NCBI GenBank assembly: GCA_013347225.1 | Contig: CP054595.1 | Span: 744,001-808,000, forward strand | Direction: 5' to 3' | DNA from: Candidatus Accumulibacter similis | Lineage (GTDB): Bacteria; Pseudomonadota; Gammaproteobacteria; Burkholderiales; Rhodocyclaceae | DNA length: 64,000 nucleotides | Part shown: in pieces, positions 30,405 to 39,229 of the stretch | How positions within the stretch are numbered: position 1 is the first letter of the stretch | How the letters are laid out: every line of letters starts with the position of its first letter | The notes under the pieces: model-generated | What the model saw: the letters and a program-made list of their open reading frames with translations, nothing else | Told to the model about the DNA's origin: nothing | Database searches by the model: none | Program-made: the position numbers and the translations under genes

Positions 30405-30421
30405 TACGCTGGGTGCAGCAA

Positions 30422-30452
30422 GAGGAGCCACGGCATGCCGTGGCTCTTTTTT
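30422..30452 (+). terminator. rho-independent terminator of the PBP7 gene
   Basis: GAGCCACGG, CATG and CCGTGGCTC form a perfect stem-loop followed by six or more T residues, 20 bases after the stop. Confidence 0.92.
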
Positions 30453-30638
30453 GGCCTGCGGGGTTGGCGGCCCCCTCGAGGTAGTGGCTCCTGCAGACGA
30501 CGTCGAACCTCCGTGAGCACGAGTGGCCGCAGGTTGAACATAACTTGCGGCGATAAATTAATTAGGATTGATGCTTTGTCGTTCTAACCGTCTTAGCTAT
30601 CATGACGGCCTGTGCCAAGAGTTGCCATGGAGGAGCGC

Positions 30639-31640
30639 ATGTCCCGATTCATCCGCCGGTGGTTTGCGGCCCTGGCCCTCTGCCTCTGTGCCCTACCGGT
30701 CTTGGCTGATGCCAGTCTGCTCAACGTCTCCTATGACGTCGCCAGGGATTTCTACAAGGATTACAACCCGCTGTTCCAGAAACACTGGAAAACGCTGAGC
30801 GGCGAGTTGGTCGAGCTGAAGCAGTCGCATGCGGGGTCCAGCAAGCAGGTGCGGGCCGTTGCCGACGGGCTGGAAGCTGACGTGGTGACGATGAATCAGG
30901 CGTCCGATGTCGACTTTCTGGCCGAGAAGGGTCTGGTTGCCAAGGACTACGCCAAGCGTTTTCCCAACAATGCGTCGCCATACACCTCGACCATGGTGTT
31001 CATCGTCCGCAAGGGCAATCCGAAGGCGATCAGGGATTGGCCTGATCTCGTCAAACCGGGTGTCCAGGTGATCCTGCCGCATCCCAAGAACACCGGTAAC
31101 GGCCGCTACACGTACCTCGCCGCCTGGGGCTTCGCGCTCGGCCAGCCCGGCGGCAACGAGCGCACGGCACAGGAGTTCGTCGCCAGGCTGCTGCAGAACG
31201 CACCCCTGTTCGCCGCTGGCGGTCGCGACGCGACGACCACTTTCATGCAGCGCAGGATCGGCGACGTGCTGGTCTCTTTTGAAAGCGAGGCCGAACTGAT
31301 TGCGAGAGAGTTCGGCAAGGGCGAGTTCACCGTGGTGTACCCCTCGCTGTCCATCCTCACCGAGTTCCCGGTAGCCATCGTGACGCCGGTGGTGGACAAG
31401 AAGGGAACGCGCAAGCTGGCGCAGGCCTATCTTGAGTACCTGTGGTCGCCGGCTGGCCAGGAGAACGCCGCGCAGAACTACCTGCGGCCCCGCAGCCCCG
31501 AAATACTGAGGAAGTATGCCGAGCAGTTTCCGCCCGTAAGGACCTTCACGGTCGATGATGTCTTCGGCGGCTGGAGCAAGGCGTTCCCAGCGCACTTCAA
31601 GGACGGCGGCAGCTTCGACCAGATCTACCTGAAGAAGTGA
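30639..31640 (+). CDS. sbp: sulfate/thiosulfate ABC transporter, periplasmic binding protein
   Basis: The 333-residue protein has a signal peptide (F-A-A-L-A-L-C-L-C-A-L-P-V-L-A-D-A) and the sulfate-binder start L-L-N-V-S-Y-D-V-A-R-D-F-Y-K-D-Y-N. It also carries Q-S-H-A-G-S-S-K-Q and H-P-K-N-T-G-N-G-R, which contribute sulfate ligands in the family. AGGAG precedes the ATG at 30639. It heads the sbp-cysT-cysW-cysA unit. About 235 bases lie upstream, including an unusually AT-rich patch (30548-30575) that may hold the promoter and a CysB-like site, although no consensus can be called by eye. Confidence 0.95.
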   Translation: MSRFIRRWFAALALCLCALPVLADASLLNVSYDVARDFYKDYNPLFQKHWKTLSGELVELKQSHAGSSKQVRAVADGLEADVVTMNQASDVDFLAEKGLVAKDYAKRFPNNASPYTSTMVFIVRKGNPKAIRDWPDLVKPGVQVILPHPKNTGNGRYTYLAAWGFALGQPGGNERTAQEFVARLLQNAPLFAAGGRDATTTFMQRRIGDVLVSFESEAELIAREFGKGEFTVVYPSLSILTEFPVAIVTPVVDKKGTRKLAQAYLEYLWSPAGQENAAQNYLRPRSPEILRKYAEQFPPVRTFTVDDVFGGWSKAFPAHFKDGGSFDQIYLKK

Positions 31641-31689
31641 GACCGGGAAGCAATGTGATGTGGCCGCCGCGGTCTGGGCGGGCCTTCTG

Positions 31690-32547
31690 ATGCGCTCGCG
31701 GTTCGGCCCGAGGACGCTGTTGCCCGGCTTTCGGCTGTCACTGGGTTGTGCAGTCCTGTACCTGTCGCTGCTCGTCCTGTTGCCGCTGTCGGGGCTGGTC
31801 TTCAAGGCGAGCCAGCTCAGCCTCGCTGCGTTCTGGGACATTGCCAGCGGTGAGCGCGCGCTGGCTTCGTATCGCGTGACCTTTGGCGCTTCGCTGCTGG
31901 CAGCGTCGATCAACACCGTATTCGGGTTGATCGTGGCGTGGGTTCTCGTCCGCTACTCGTTTCCCGGCAAGCGGTTGATCGATGCCCTCGTTGATCTGCC
32001 CTTTGCCCTGCCGACGGCCGTTGCCGGGATCACTCTGGCGACCCTCTATGCCGGCAACGGCTGGATCGGTCGGCACCTCGAACCGCTCGGTTTCAAGATC
32101 GCCTTTGCCCCGCCAGGAATCGTCGTGGCTCTGACTTTCATCGGACTGCCCTTCGTCGTCCGGACGCTGCAGCCGGTGATCGAGGACATCGAGCCGGAGG
32201 TCGAGGAAGCAGCCGCGTCGCTCGGCGCTTCTCGTCTGCAGACCTTCGTCCGCGTCCTCTGGCCGGCGCTCCTGCCGGCGCTGTTGACCGGCTTCACCCT
32301 GGCCTTCTCGAGGTCGATCGGCGAGTACGGGTCGGTCATCTTCATCGCCGGCAATATGCCGCTCATCTCGGAGATCACTCCGCTGCTGATCATCTCGAAG
32401 CTTGAGCAGTACGACGTTGTCGGCGCGACGGCGCTGGCCGTGGTCATGCTGCTCATCTCCTTTGTCATGCTCTTTGTGGTGAACGGCCTGCAGTGGTGGG
32501 CAGCCACCCGTCACGGCGTTCGGGCGGCCGACGGAGCGCCGCGGTGA
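31690..32547 (+). CDS. cysT: sulfate/thiosulfate ABC transporter permease CysT
   Basis: The 285-residue inner-membrane permease has six hydrophobic segments and the ABC coupling motif E-E-A-A-A-S-L-G-A-S near residue 180. It carries the CysT-type N-terminal block L-P-G-F-R-L-S-L-G. The start at 31690 (M-R-S-R-F-G-P-R-T-L-L) is preferred over one ten codons upstream. It overlaps cysW by four bases (GTGA). Confidence 0.94.
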   Translation: MRSRFGPRTLLPGFRLSLGCAVLYLSLLVLLPLSGLVFKASQLSLAAFWDIASGERALASYRVTFGASLLAASINTVFGLIVAWVLVRYSFPGKRLIDALVDLPFALPTAVAGITLATLYAGNGWIGRHLEPLGFKIAFAPPGIVVALTFIGLPFVVRTLQPVIEDIEPEVEEAAASLGASRLQTFVRVLWPALLPALLTGFTLAFSRSIGEYGSVIFIAGNMPLISEITPLLIISKLEQYDVVGATALAVVMLLISFVMLFVVNGLQWWAATRHGVRAADGAPR

Positions 32548-33416
32548 GCACTGCCGCCCGGAGGCGGGCGACCGACGAGCCATCCTGGTTGAGTCGCCTG
32601 CTGCTTGCCGTCGGCCTCGGATTCCTGTTCATCTTCCTGCTGCTGCCGTTGCTGGCGGTGTTTGCCGAGGCCCTTGCCGCCGGCGGGCGTGCCTACCTGG
32701 AAGCACTCAAGGATCATGACGCACGGTCGGCGATCGCGCTGACGCTGCTCGTCGCCTTACTGGTTCTGCCGCTCAACATCTGTTTTGGCGTGACTGCCGC
32801 CTGGGCGATCGCCAAATTCGACTTCCGCGGCAAGAGCCTGCTGATCACCCTGATCGACCTCCCGTTCGCCGTCTCGCCGGTCGTGGTTGGCCTCGTCTTT
32901 CTGCTGATCTTCGGCGCGCAGGGCCTTTTCGGCCCGTGGCTGGCGGCCAACGACATCAAGGTGGTGTTCGCGCTGCCGGCTATCGTCCTGGTGACGATGT
33001 TCATCACCCTGCCGTTCGTCGCCCGCGAGTTGATCCCCCTGATGCAGGCGCAGGGCCGGGAGGAGGAGGAGGCGGCGGTATCTCTCGGAGCCACCGGCTG
33101 GCAGATGTTCCGCCGGGTGACGCTGCCCAACATCAGGTGGGGGCTGCTCTACGGGGTGATTCTCGCCAACGCCCGCGCGATGGGCGAGTTCGGTGCGGTA
33201 TCGGTGGTCTCCGGGCACATTCGCGGTGAGACCAATACCCTGCCCCTGCACGTCGAGATCCTCTACAACGAGTACAACGCGGTTGGCGCATTCGCGTCGG
33301 CGTCGGTGCTGGCCCTGTTGGCCCTGGTGACGCTGGCCGCCAAGACGGTCGTCGAGTGGCGGCTGCGTCGTGAAGTGCGCATGCTGTGGACCACTTCGGC
33401 GCTGGAGAACAACTGA
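32544..33416 (+). CDS. cysW: sulfate/thiosulfate ABC transporter permease CysW
   Basis: The 290-residue permease has six hydrophobic segments, the coupling loop [12 protein letters not shown] and the CysW marker [16 protein letters not shown]. The GTG start overlaps the cysT stop. Together with CysT it forms the membrane channel. Confidence 0.95.
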   Translation: MSTAARRRATDEPSWLSRLLLAVGLGFLFIFLLLPLLAVFAEALAAGGRAYLEALKDHDARSAIALTLLVALLVLPLNICFGVTAAWAIAKFDFRGKSLLITLIDLPFAVSPVVVGLVFLLIFGAQGLFGPWLAANDIKVVFALPAIVLVTMFITLPFVARELIPLMQAQGREEEEAAVSLGATGWQMFRRVTLPNIRWGLLYGVILANARAMGEFGAVSVVSGHIRGETNTLPLHVEILYNEYNAVGAFASASVLALLALVTLAAKTVVEWRLRREVRMLWTTSALENN

Positions 33417-33510
33417 CCATGGTCAGCGACCGACGCGGTGGGGCGGCCTTGTCCCATCAGGATCGCCGGCGAGCCACTGGGAGTGCGATGACCTTACTGG
33501 ACGAACACCG

Positions 33511-34581
33511 ATGAGTATCGAAATCCGTGCACTCGACAAGCGTTTTGGCGCCTTCGTCGCGCTGCAGGACGTCAGCCTGCAGATCCCGACCGGCGAGCTG
33601 GTCGCGCTTCTCGGGCCCTCCGGCTGTGGCAAGACCACCCTGCTGCGGATCATAGCCGGCATGGAAACCGCCGATGGCGGCCAAGTCCTCTTCGGCGGCG
33701 AGGAGGCCACCCATGTGCACGCGCGCGACCGTAATGTCGGTTTCGTCTTCCAGCATTATGCGCTCTTCCGTCACATGTCCGTCTTCGAGAACGTTGCCTT
33801 CGGCCTGCGCGTCAAGCCACGTCGGCTGCGTCCTGCCGAGGCGGAAATCCGCCGCCGGGTGCGCGATCTGCTCCAGCTCGTGCAGCTTGAGTGGCTGGCC
33901 GATCGCTACCCGTCGCAGCTCTCGGGCGGACAGCGCCAGCGGATAGCCCTGGCGCGTGCGCTGGCTGTCGAACCGCGGGTGCTGCTGCTCGATGAACCCT
34001 TCGGCGCGCTCGATACCAAGGTGCGCAAGGAACTGCGGCGCTGGTTGCGGCGTCTTCACGACGAAATGCACATAACGAGTGTTTTCGTGACGCACGATCA
34101 GGAGGAAGCGCTGGAGGTCGCCGACCGCGTCGTGGTCATGAACCAGGGCCGTATCGAGCAGATCGGCTCACCCGACGAGGTCTATACGAACCCCGCGTCA
34201 CCTTTCGTCTATCAGTTCCTCGGCAACGTCAACGTGTTCCACAGCCGGATGCACGGAGCCTGGGCCGATGTCGGCAGGGAGCAGACCGCAGCCGTGCCGG
34301 CCGCCGAGGCGACCGCCTATGTACGGCCACACGACATCGACATCGAGCACCGTCCCGTTGTCGGCAGCTTGCAGGCGACGGTACAGGAGGTACACGCGAT
34401 TGGGCCTCTGGTGCGCGTCGAGCTCGCACACGCTTCGGAATTGATCGAGGTCGAGCTCACCCGCGAGCGCGCCAATGTCCTGTTGCTCGCCGAGGGACAG
34501 CAGGTTTGGCTGAAACCGCGCCATCTCAGGGTTTTTGCGGCACCGCCGACGACGCTGGAAGAGGGGGGCTCGGGGATCTAG
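33511..34581 (+). CDS. cysA: sulfate/thiosulfate ABC transporter ATPase CysA
   Basis: The 356-residue ATPase has Walker [10 protein letters not shown], the signature L-S-G-G-Q-R-Q-R and Walker [15 protein letters not shown]-terminal TOBE-like region includes the characteristic R-P-H-D-I-D-I. The ATG at 33511 gives the family N-terminus M-S-I-E-I-R-A-L. The 94-base gap after cysW holds no gene. It completes the importer that feeds cysteine synthesis. Confidence 0.95.
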   Translation: MSIEIRALDKRFGAFVALQDVSLQIPTGELVALLGPSGCGKTTLLRIIAGMETADGGQVLFGGEEATHVHARDRNVGFVFQHYALFRHMSVFENVAFGLRVKPRRLRPAEAEIRRRVRDLLQLVQLEWLADRYPSQLSGGQRQRIALARALAVEPRVLLLDEPFGALDTKVRKELRRWLRRLHDEMHITSVFVTHDQEEALEVADRVVVMNQGRIEQIGSPDEVYTNPASPFVYQFLGNVNVFHSRMHGAWADVGREQTAAVPAAEATAYVRPHDIDIEHRPVVGSLQATVQEVHAIGPLVRVELAHASELIEVELTRERANVLLLAEGQQVWLKPRHLRVFAAPPTTLEEGGSGI

Positions 34582-34682
34582 GCGGAGGTCGGGTGCGCAT
34601 CGGCAGGCAGCCGCATGAATGGTCGCCAAAACGGCTGGCGGCGGCTGAAAAGCCGGCGAATAGTCTGGTACGATGCGCCGTG

Positions 34683-35153
34683 ATGGAGAAAACTCCTGCA
34701 ATTAAATTCGCGACTTCCCTGCTCCAGCTGACCCTGTTCTGGATCTTGGCGAGCGGTCTCTGCGTTGGCATCACCTGGGCCCAGTCACCGGAACCGGTGA
34801 TGGCCGTGATCGCCCATCCGGCCACCCCCGAAGACAGTATCCCGCGCGCCTCGCTGCGCGCCATTCTGGGGATGCGTCTGCAGCGATGGCCCGGCGAAAC
34901 GCCGGTCAAGGTCTTCGTTCTTGCAGACGAGGTGCCCGAGCACGCCACTTTCAGCAAGTCCGTCCTGCAGGTGTTCCCGCAGCAGCTGCGCATGGCCTGG
35001 GACCGGCAGGTTTTTTCGGGCCAGGGACAGTATCCGGAGGTGGTTGCTTCACCGCAGGAGATGTTGGCCAGAGTGGCATCCACCCCTGGCGCGATTGGTT
35101 ACGTCAAGGCGAGCGAGGTGACTCCGAATGTGCGTGTGCTCAAGATTCGCTAA
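34683..35153 (+). CDS. small PstS-like periplasmic protein
   Basis: The 156-residue protein has a signal peptide ending near G-I-T-W-A-Q and a compact domain like one lobe of phosphate-binding (PstS/PBP-like) proteins: V-I-A-H-P, L-R-A-I-L-G-M-R-L-Q-R-W and A-S-T-P-G-A-I-G-Y-V. Full PstS proteins are about twice as long, so this is a single-lobe form that may bind ligand weakly or act as a sensory partner. It starts 102 bases after cysA, and its end overlaps the porin-like gene by 26 bases. With that gene and the GGDEF-EAL gene it forms a compact trio. Confidence 0.75.
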   Translation: MEKTPAIKFATSLLQLTLFWILASGLCVGITWAQSPEPVMAVIAHPATPEDSIPRASLRAILGMRLQRWPGETPVKVFVLADEVPEHATFSKSVLQVFPQQLRMAWDRQVFSGQGQYPEVVASPQEMLARVASTPGAIGYVKASEVTPNVRVLKIR

Positions 35154-36339
35154 GACCGCATCGAGCCTGTTGCTGGTCGCCTCGTCGCTGTCCTGGGGAA
35201 CGGTTGTGCACGCCGTGGATCTGCTCAACGGCGATATCCAGTTGCATGGCTTTGCTTCGCTGACCCTGGTGAACACGACCGACAACAATTTCTTCGGGCA
35301 AAGTGACGACCAGATCAGCAAGGACTTTTCCGAACTCGGCGTCAATGCTTCCTGGCGCCTGACGCCGGCTCTCCAGCTCTCGGCCGGGCTGCTGTCGCGA
35401 CGCGCTGGCGGCACCGACGACGGGGGCGTGCGGCTCGACTATGGCCTGCTCGACTGGACTCCCATGTCGAGCGAAGAAGGCCGATCGGGGATCCGCATGG
35501 GGCGGATCAAGACCGCCTATGGTCTGTACAACACGACACGCGACGTTCCCTTTACACGGCCAAGCATCATTCTGCCACAGTCGATCTACTTCGAGCGGAC
35601 GCGCAACCTGACCGTCTCGGCAGACGGTGCCGAGGTTTACATCGAGCGCTACGGCGAAAGCGGCACTTTCTCCGCGAGCTTCGCTTACGGACAGCCGCAA
35701 ACCGATACAGAGGCGGCGAAGGTGCCGCTGGTTGGCCTCAATCGCCCCGGCAGCCTCGATTCGAAGCTGGCGCCCGATCTGCAACTTCTCTACGAAGGGG
35801 CCGGCAACAGGTATCGGCTGGCGTTTACGGCGCTGCGTCTCGACCTGAAGTACCAGCCGGGCTACGGCGACATTCTGCGGGCCGGCCGCTTCAGGCTCAC
35901 ACCACTGATCTTTTCTGCCCAGTACAACGCCGAGAACTGGAGCCTGACCAGCGAATACGCGCTGCGCCGCACCTCCGTCGACGATTTCGGCCCCTACTTC
36001 TACAACGGCACCTTCAACGGGCAGAGTTACTACGTGCAGGGAACCTATCGGTTGACGCCGCAGTGGGAAGCACTGCTGCGCTACGATGCCTATTACGCCG
36101 ATCAGAACGACCGTGCCGGCAAGGACTTCGCCGCTGCCACCAAGCTGCCTGGATTCACCCGCTTTGCCAAGGACTGGACCGTCGGCATGCGTTTCGATGT
36201 GACACCACAGTTCATGCTGCGCTTCGAGGCACATCACGTTGACGGCACAGGCTTCCTGGCGGCGCAGGATAACCCGAATCCGCAGGCCCTGCGTCGCCAC
36301 TGGGACAACTTCATGCTGCAAGCCTCTTTCCGCTTCTAG
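35128..36339 (+). CDS. porin-like outer-membrane beta-barrel protein
   Basis: The 403-residue protein has a signal peptide (S-S-L-L-L-V-A-S-S-L-S-W-G-T-V-V-H-A). A long series of amphipathic, aromatic-rich strands follows, ending in N-F-M-L-Q-A-S-F-R-F. A terminal Phe after alternating residues is the usual outer-membrane assembly signal. The first strand reads I-Q-L-H-G-F-A-S-L-T-L-V. I do not recognise a specific porin family; substrate is unknown. The start overlaps the upstream periplasmic gene, and the stop is nine bases before the GGDEF-EAL start. Confidence 0.72.
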   Translation: MCVCSRFAKTASSLLLVASSLSWGTVVHAVDLLNGDIQLHGFASLTLVNTTDNNFFGQSDDQISKDFSELGVNASWRLTPALQLSAGLLSRRAGGTDDGGVRLDYGLLDWTPMSSEEGRSGIRMGRIKTAYGLYNTTRDVPFTRPSIILPQSIYFERTRNLTVSADGAEVYIERYGESGTFSASFAYGQPQTDTEAAKVPLVGLNRPGSLDSKLAPDLQLLYEGAGNRYRLAFTALRLDLKYQPGYGDILRAGRFRLTPLIFSAQYNAENWSLTSEYALRRTSVDDFGPYFYNGTFNGQSYYVQGTYRLTPQWEALLRYDAYYADQNDRAGKDFAAATKLPGFTRFAKDWTVGMRFDVTPQFMLRFEAHHVDGTGFLAAQDNPNPQALRRHWDNFMLQASFRF

Positions 36340-36348
36340 TTGCGACGA

Positions 36349-39210
36349 ATGTCGGAAACAAAGCCGCCGCCCGCAGATCCTCGCCGCGCACACTTCCTGA
36401 GCCTCAAGTGGAAGGTGTTGCTGACGCTGGGTGCCGTCATGCTGTCGGTGAACGGCGTGCTCTCGTGGCTGCACTACCAGCATCTGATGACGCGCTTCGA
36501 AGAGCAGCGTGCCGAGACCCGTGCGCGCCTCGTTGCGCAGGCTTTTGCTCTGCGCAACGAGGTTGGTTTGCGGTTGCAGGCGCTTGCCGGGGTTCTCGCA
36601 GCCCTGGACTCGGTGGGCGTCACCCTGTTCCGGACACCGGCCGGCAATGCCCTGCTGCGCCAACACTTCGACAGCTACTGGCCCGCCCTGCAGTATGGCT
36701 ACGGCATCGACTCGCTGCAGGTCTACCTGACCAGCAGCGAGCAACTGGCTGCATGGAACAGCGGCGGTGGTCCGGATGTGCAATCGACGGTGCAAGTGAC
36801 CGAGGTCATCAACAGCGAACGGGCAACGAGCTGGACCGACTGCAGCGACGTGTGTACCGAATATGCCGCCGCGCCGATCCTCTCGGCGGGAAAAGTGGCC
36901 GGGGCCGTGGTTCTCGGAAGCTCGCTGGCTGACGTGGTGAACTCGTTCCAGCGCGTCACCGGTGCCGACCTTGGTGTCCTCGTCCCGCTCCCCAGGCATC
37001 TGCCTGCGGAGCCGGTCGACGAAGCCTTTCTGCCGCGGCTTGGCCTGCGGGCCATTCCCTTGAGCAGCATGGGCAGTCACCGGCCGCTGCTGCGTCAACT
37101 CGAGGCCCTGCCACGGACCCCGCCCGGTCCCGCCCACTCCTACCTGTCGTTGCCCTACGCAGGCAGGCACTTCGAGTTGTCGTTTCTTGCCCTCGATTTT
37201 CCCAGTGGTGGCGCCGTGCCGGCGACGATGGTGGTCATCGACGATTTGACGCTGCCGCTGGCCGATATCCACACGTCGGTCGTGAACCGTTTGCAGGGCG
37301 AACTGCTGGTCTCACTGGTATCGCTCCTGCTCTTGTCGCTGCTGGTCAACGCACCGCTGCAGCGAATGACGCGGACGGCGAATGCAATTCCACTGCTCGG
37401 GCGCAGTGCCTTTGCCGAGGCACGTCGACGCATCGCTCCACGGCCCCGTCGCTTGGTGGAGGACGAGATCGACAGTCTGGACGAAGCGGCGATCGACCTG
37501 TCGTACCGCCTTGAGACGCTCGAGCGCGACGTCGCAGCGCACGCTGCAGTGACCGAGGGGATGCTGCAACGGATCTCGGTCGAACGCGATTTCAGCCGCA
37601 GCCTCCTCGATACGGCACAGGTCATCATCCTGACTCAGTCGGCAAGCGGTCGCATCCTGACGCTCAACCGCTACGGACGCCAGCTTGCAGGCCGGGGAGA
37701 GGAGGATCTGGCGGCCAGTTCCTTCTTCGAACTGATCGGTGGGGACTCGCTGCAGATGGCCGCGGCAAGGCAGGCCGTGCACGAGATCGCTGCCGGCGAT
37801 CGCCAGCATGTACAGCTGGAATCGATTCTCCAGGGCAAGGGCGGCGAGTCCTACGAGATCACCTGGAACCATTCGCGGTTGGCCGGGCAGCCTGGTGATT
37901 CCGTGATGGTACTGTCGGTCGGGGTCGACCATACGGAACGCAAGTATCTGGCGGAGCGTGATCTGCTCACGGGCTTGGTCAATCGGCGCCATTTCCAGGA
38001 CATCCTGCGCAAGGCTCTGGTTGATGCCCGTCGCTCGGGGCACGATGGTGCCCTGCTCTATCTTGACCTCGATGCCTTCAAGTACGTCAGCGACGTCAGT
38101 GGCCATCAGGCAGGCGACGCGCTTCTCAAGATCGTCGCCGAGGAGGTCGCGCACGTGGCCCGTACGAGCGACCGGATCGGGCGCCTGGGCGGCGACGAAC
38201 TCGGTGTGCTGCTGCATGAGTGCGACAGTGCCGGCGCGGTGCAGGTGGCGGAAAAGATCAACCGCTGCCTGGCCGAGATCAAGTTTCCCGGTCTCGGGGC
38301 GAATCACCGTGTTTCCGCAAGCATCGGCATCGTCGTCTTCTCGGCGGCGAAGATGGACGCCGAACTCCTCCTGACCAACGCCGACATTGCGATGTATCAG
38401 GCCAAATCAAAGGGAGGTGGGAGCTGGCACCTCTATTCGGAGGGAGAGGGAGTGCAGGAAAGGATGCAGAGTCGCCTGCACTGGGAAGAGATGATCAACC
38501 GCTCTCTGGCGGGTGACGGTTTCGTCGTCCACTACCAGCCGATCCTCGACATTGCCGCGCGCAAGGTCAGTCACTTCGAGGCATTGGTGCGCATGCGGGG
38601 CACCGATGGTGGCGTGGTGCCGCCGGGCATGTTCATGGAAGTGGCCGAGAGCAGTGGGCTGATCCGCGAGATCGACCGCCAAGTCATCGGTATGGTTCTC
38701 GCCAGGATGAAGGTCTCGCGCCGGTCAGGGAGGAGTTACAAGTTCTCGATCAATCTGTCCGGTGTCAGCATCAATGACTCCAGCCTGTTGTCCTTCCTGC
38801 GCGAGAAGCTGGCGCGGAGTCGCGACCTGGCCAGCGACATCGTATTCGAGATCACCGAGACGGCCGCGGTGGCTGATTTCGCTGCCGCTCGCAGGTTCAT
38901 GAGCGAGGTCCGCGAACTCGGTTGCGCGTTCTCGCTTGATGACTTCGGTGTCGGCTTCTCGTCGTTCAACTACGTCAAGCAGCTGCCCGTGGATTACGTC
39001 AAGATCGACGGCTCGTTTGTCCGCTCACTTGTCGATAGTCAGGATGACCAGGTCTTCGTCGAGGCGCTGTCGAAAGTGGCGCATGGTTTTGGCAAGAAGA
39101 CCGTCGCCGAATTCGTCGAGGATGAGCGCGCCCTGAACCTGCTTGCCAGCTTCGGCGTCGACTACGCGCAGGGATACTTCATCGGCAAGCCGGCCGAGGA
39201 GATTCCCTGA
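36349..39210 (+). CDS. membrane PAS-GGDEF-EAL cyclic-di-GMP protein
   Basis: The 953-residue protein begins with a cytoplasmic tail and a membrane helix at about residues 20-40. A periplasmic sensor of some 280 residues follows, then a second helix near 320-340, a linker and PAS domain (about 420-535), a GGDEF domain (about 537-695) and an EAL domain (about 715-945). The GGDEF signature reads G-G-D-E-L, with Leu for Phe. The EAL domain keeps F-E-A-L, F-E-I-T-E-T, D-D-F-G-V-G and V-K-I-D-G, so it should hydrolyse c-di-GMP. A TTG three codons upstream is an alternative start. An IS has landed just after the stop. Confidence 0.92.
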   Translation: MSETKPPPADPRRAHFLSLKWKVLLTLGAVMLSVNGVLSWLHYQHLMTRFEEQRAETRARLVAQAFALRNEVGLRLQALAGVLAALDSVGVTLFRTPAGNALLRQHFDSYWPALQYGYGIDSLQVYLTSSEQLAAWNSGGGPDVQSTVQVTEVINSERATSWTDCSDVCTEYAAAPILSAGKVAGAVVLGSSLADVVNSFQRVTGADLGVLVPLPRHLPAEPVDEAFLPRLGLRAIPLSSMGSHRPLLRQLEALPRTPPGPAHSYLSLPYAGRHFELSFLALDFPSGGAVPATMVVIDDLTLPLADIHTSVVNRLQGELLVSLVSLLLLSLLVNAPLQRMTRTANAIPLLGRSAFAEARRRIAPRPRRLVEDEIDSLDEAAIDLSYRLETLERDVAAHAAVTEGMLQRISVERDFSRSLLDTAQVIILTQSASGRILTLNRYGRQLAGRGEEDLAASSFFELIGGDSLQMAAARQAVHEIAAGDRQHVQLESILQGKGGESYEITWNHSRLAGQPGDSVMVLSVGVDHTERKYLAERDLLTGLVNRRHFQDILRKALVDARRSGHDGALLYLDLDAFKYVSDVSGHQAGDALLKIVAEEVAHVARTSDRIGRLGGDELGVLLHECDSAGAVQVAEKINRCLAEIKFPGLGANHRVSASIGIVVFSAAKMDAELLLTNADIAMYQAKSKGGGSWHLYSEGEGVQERMQSRLHWEEMINRSLAGDGFVVHYQPILDIAARKVSHFEALVRMRGTDGGVVPPGMFMEVAESSGLIREIDRQVIGMVLARMKVSRRSGRSYKFSINLSGVSINDSSLLSFLREKLARSRDLASDIVFEITETAAVADFAAARRFMSEVRELGCAFSLDDFGVGFSSFNYVKQLPVDYVKIDGSFVRSLVDSQDDQVFVEALSKVAHGFGKKTVAEFVEDERALNLLASFGVDYAQGYFIGKPAEEIP

Positions 39211-39219
39211 CCCGCCGGG

Positions 39220-39229
39220 GACAGTCCTT
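39220..39229. repeat. target-site duplication, left copy
   Basis: GACAGTCCTT immediately precedes the left inverted repeat and is repeated exactly at 40501-40510. Confidence 0.9.

Noticed and set aside
35140..37272. A 710-codon minus-strand frame
   Set aside because: Antisense to the porin-like and GGDEF-EAL genes, with no motifs of its own.
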